Shown here piece by piece: positions 20,286 to 20,707 of a stretch of 20,707 nucleotides of DNA. The position numbers and the translations under genes were made by a program. How positions within the stretch are numbered: position 1 is the stretch's first letter; each line of letters opens with the position of its first letter. Source of the DNA: Calcarisporiella thermophila CBS 279.70 (Eukaryota; Calcarisporiellomycota); assembly GCF_041956535.1 (NCBI RefSeq), contig NW_027192193.1:394244-414950 (forward strand). The letters run 5' to 3'. A model generated the notes under the pieces. It worked only from the letters and a program-made list of their open reading frames with translations, was not told the DNA's origin and searched no databases.

Positions 20286-20707
20286 ATGAGTCGTAAAAAA
20301 AGCACTCTCTGGGAATACGTCGATACAATTAAACAGAAACAACAATATTCACTTGTCCGTTGTAATAACTGTGGGATAACATTTTGGACGAATGGTGCGA
20401 ACAGAATCAGAATGCATTTGTCCAGATGCCTGCAAACCGATCTTAATGACAACACTCCCGAGTTAGCAAACTCGGATATAATGCCGTCTACTTCAACCTC
20501 ACAGACCATAATTCCAGAAAAGCATAAGCATGTGTTAACGGGGGATATCGAGGAAAGTATAACTGAGATTGGCGAGTTGCTCGCAAAAGCTTTCTTTTCT
20601 GGAGGTGTGCCGTTCAATTTTATTGAAAATGATTATTTTCAACAATTTTTGAGCCGAGTATGCCCTAGCTGCAACATTATTTCACGCTATCGGCTTGCAA
20701 ATCCGCT
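20286..20707 (+). CDS. hAT transposase, N-terminal part (runs off the window)
   Basis: The frame is open for 140 codons to the window end. It begins with a BED-type zinc finger: LWEYV, then CNNC (Cx2C), TFW, and a final MHLSRC (Hx3C). BED fingers bind DNA at the transposon ends. A Ser/Thr-rich linker follows, then FFSGGVPFNFIENDYFQQFL and SRYRL, which match the start of the hAT core (G-PF--v-n--F, SR--L). The RNase H-like catalytic domain and dimerisation region would lie beyond the window, so integrity is unknown. The AT-rich codon use differs from the GC-rich cyclin and phosphatase genes, as expected for a mobile element. Confidence 0.8.
   Translation, partial: MSRKKSTLWEYVDTIKQKQQYSLVRCNNCGITFWTNGANRIRMHLSRCLQTDLNDNTPELANSDIMPSTSTSQTIIPEKHKHVLTGDIEESITEIGELLAKAFFSGGVPFNFIENDYFQQFLSRVCPSCNIISRYRLANP

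Larger units (their letters stand above)
20017..20707 (+). mobile_element. Left part of a hAT-family DNA transposon
   Basis: Base composition changes sharply near 20010, from GC-rich flank to AT-rich sequence. TAGTGTTGAGAATTTG at 20017 resembles hAT terminal inverted repeats, which often start CAGTG or TAGTG, and ATACTGAT just before it could be the 8-bp target duplication. The right end lies outside the window, so neither can be confirmed. A transposase frame starts 269 bases inside. Confidence 0.6.

Overview
The window is nuclear DNA of a fungus, most likely from an early-diverging (non-Dikarya) lineage; I could not place it more closely. The fungal signal comes from a Hog1/Sty1-type MAP kinase, a Cbp6-type complex III assembly factor and a Pho80-like cyclin. 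Most genes carry several GT-AG introns of about 50-100 nt, and one intron shows a perfect TACTAAC branch point (744-750). A PRL-type phosphatase and an Acinus-like protein point away from the familiar yeasts, but that placement is inference. The right half is much richer in GC than the left, and a 221-base run of N marks an assembly gap.

Layout: 1-560 holds a degenerate duplicated stretch, a 3' fragment of a class II tRNA (minus strand) and an intact tRNA-Ile(AAT). The Hog1-type MAPK follows in nine exons (561-2232). Next come a single-pass membrane protein with PPxY and PSAP trafficking motifs (2828-3839) and an Acinus-like SAP/RRM protein (4286-6003). Cbp6 (minus, 6344-6841) and mitochondrial ribosomal protein mL54 (plus, 7008-7428) are divergent across 166 bp. 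An atypical DPP III/M49 metallopeptidase (minus, 7696-9819) has a likely mitochondrial presequence. An OPT-family transporter with a 17-nt microexon occupies 10873-13363. A PRL-type phosphatase (14662-15267) and a Pho80-like cyclin (minus, 16153-17307) are both intronless and GC-rich. After a long stretch with no gene, an AT-rich hAT transposon begins near 20017; its transposase runs off the window end.

The genes do not form one pathway, as expected in a fungus. Two local themes stand out. Mitochondrial biogenesis is represented by the divergent Cbp6/mL54 pair and possibly the peptidase. Signalling is represented by the stress MAPK, the phosphatase and the cyclin. No obviously new multi-gene system was found. 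The best leads are a putative GC-AG intron in the peptidase, the two PPxY motifs and PSAP in the membrane protein, a glycine-to-alanine change in kinase subdomain IX, and the tandem and inverted repeats at the hAT end. All exon models were made by eye from splice signals, frame and remembered family motifs; no alignment was run.
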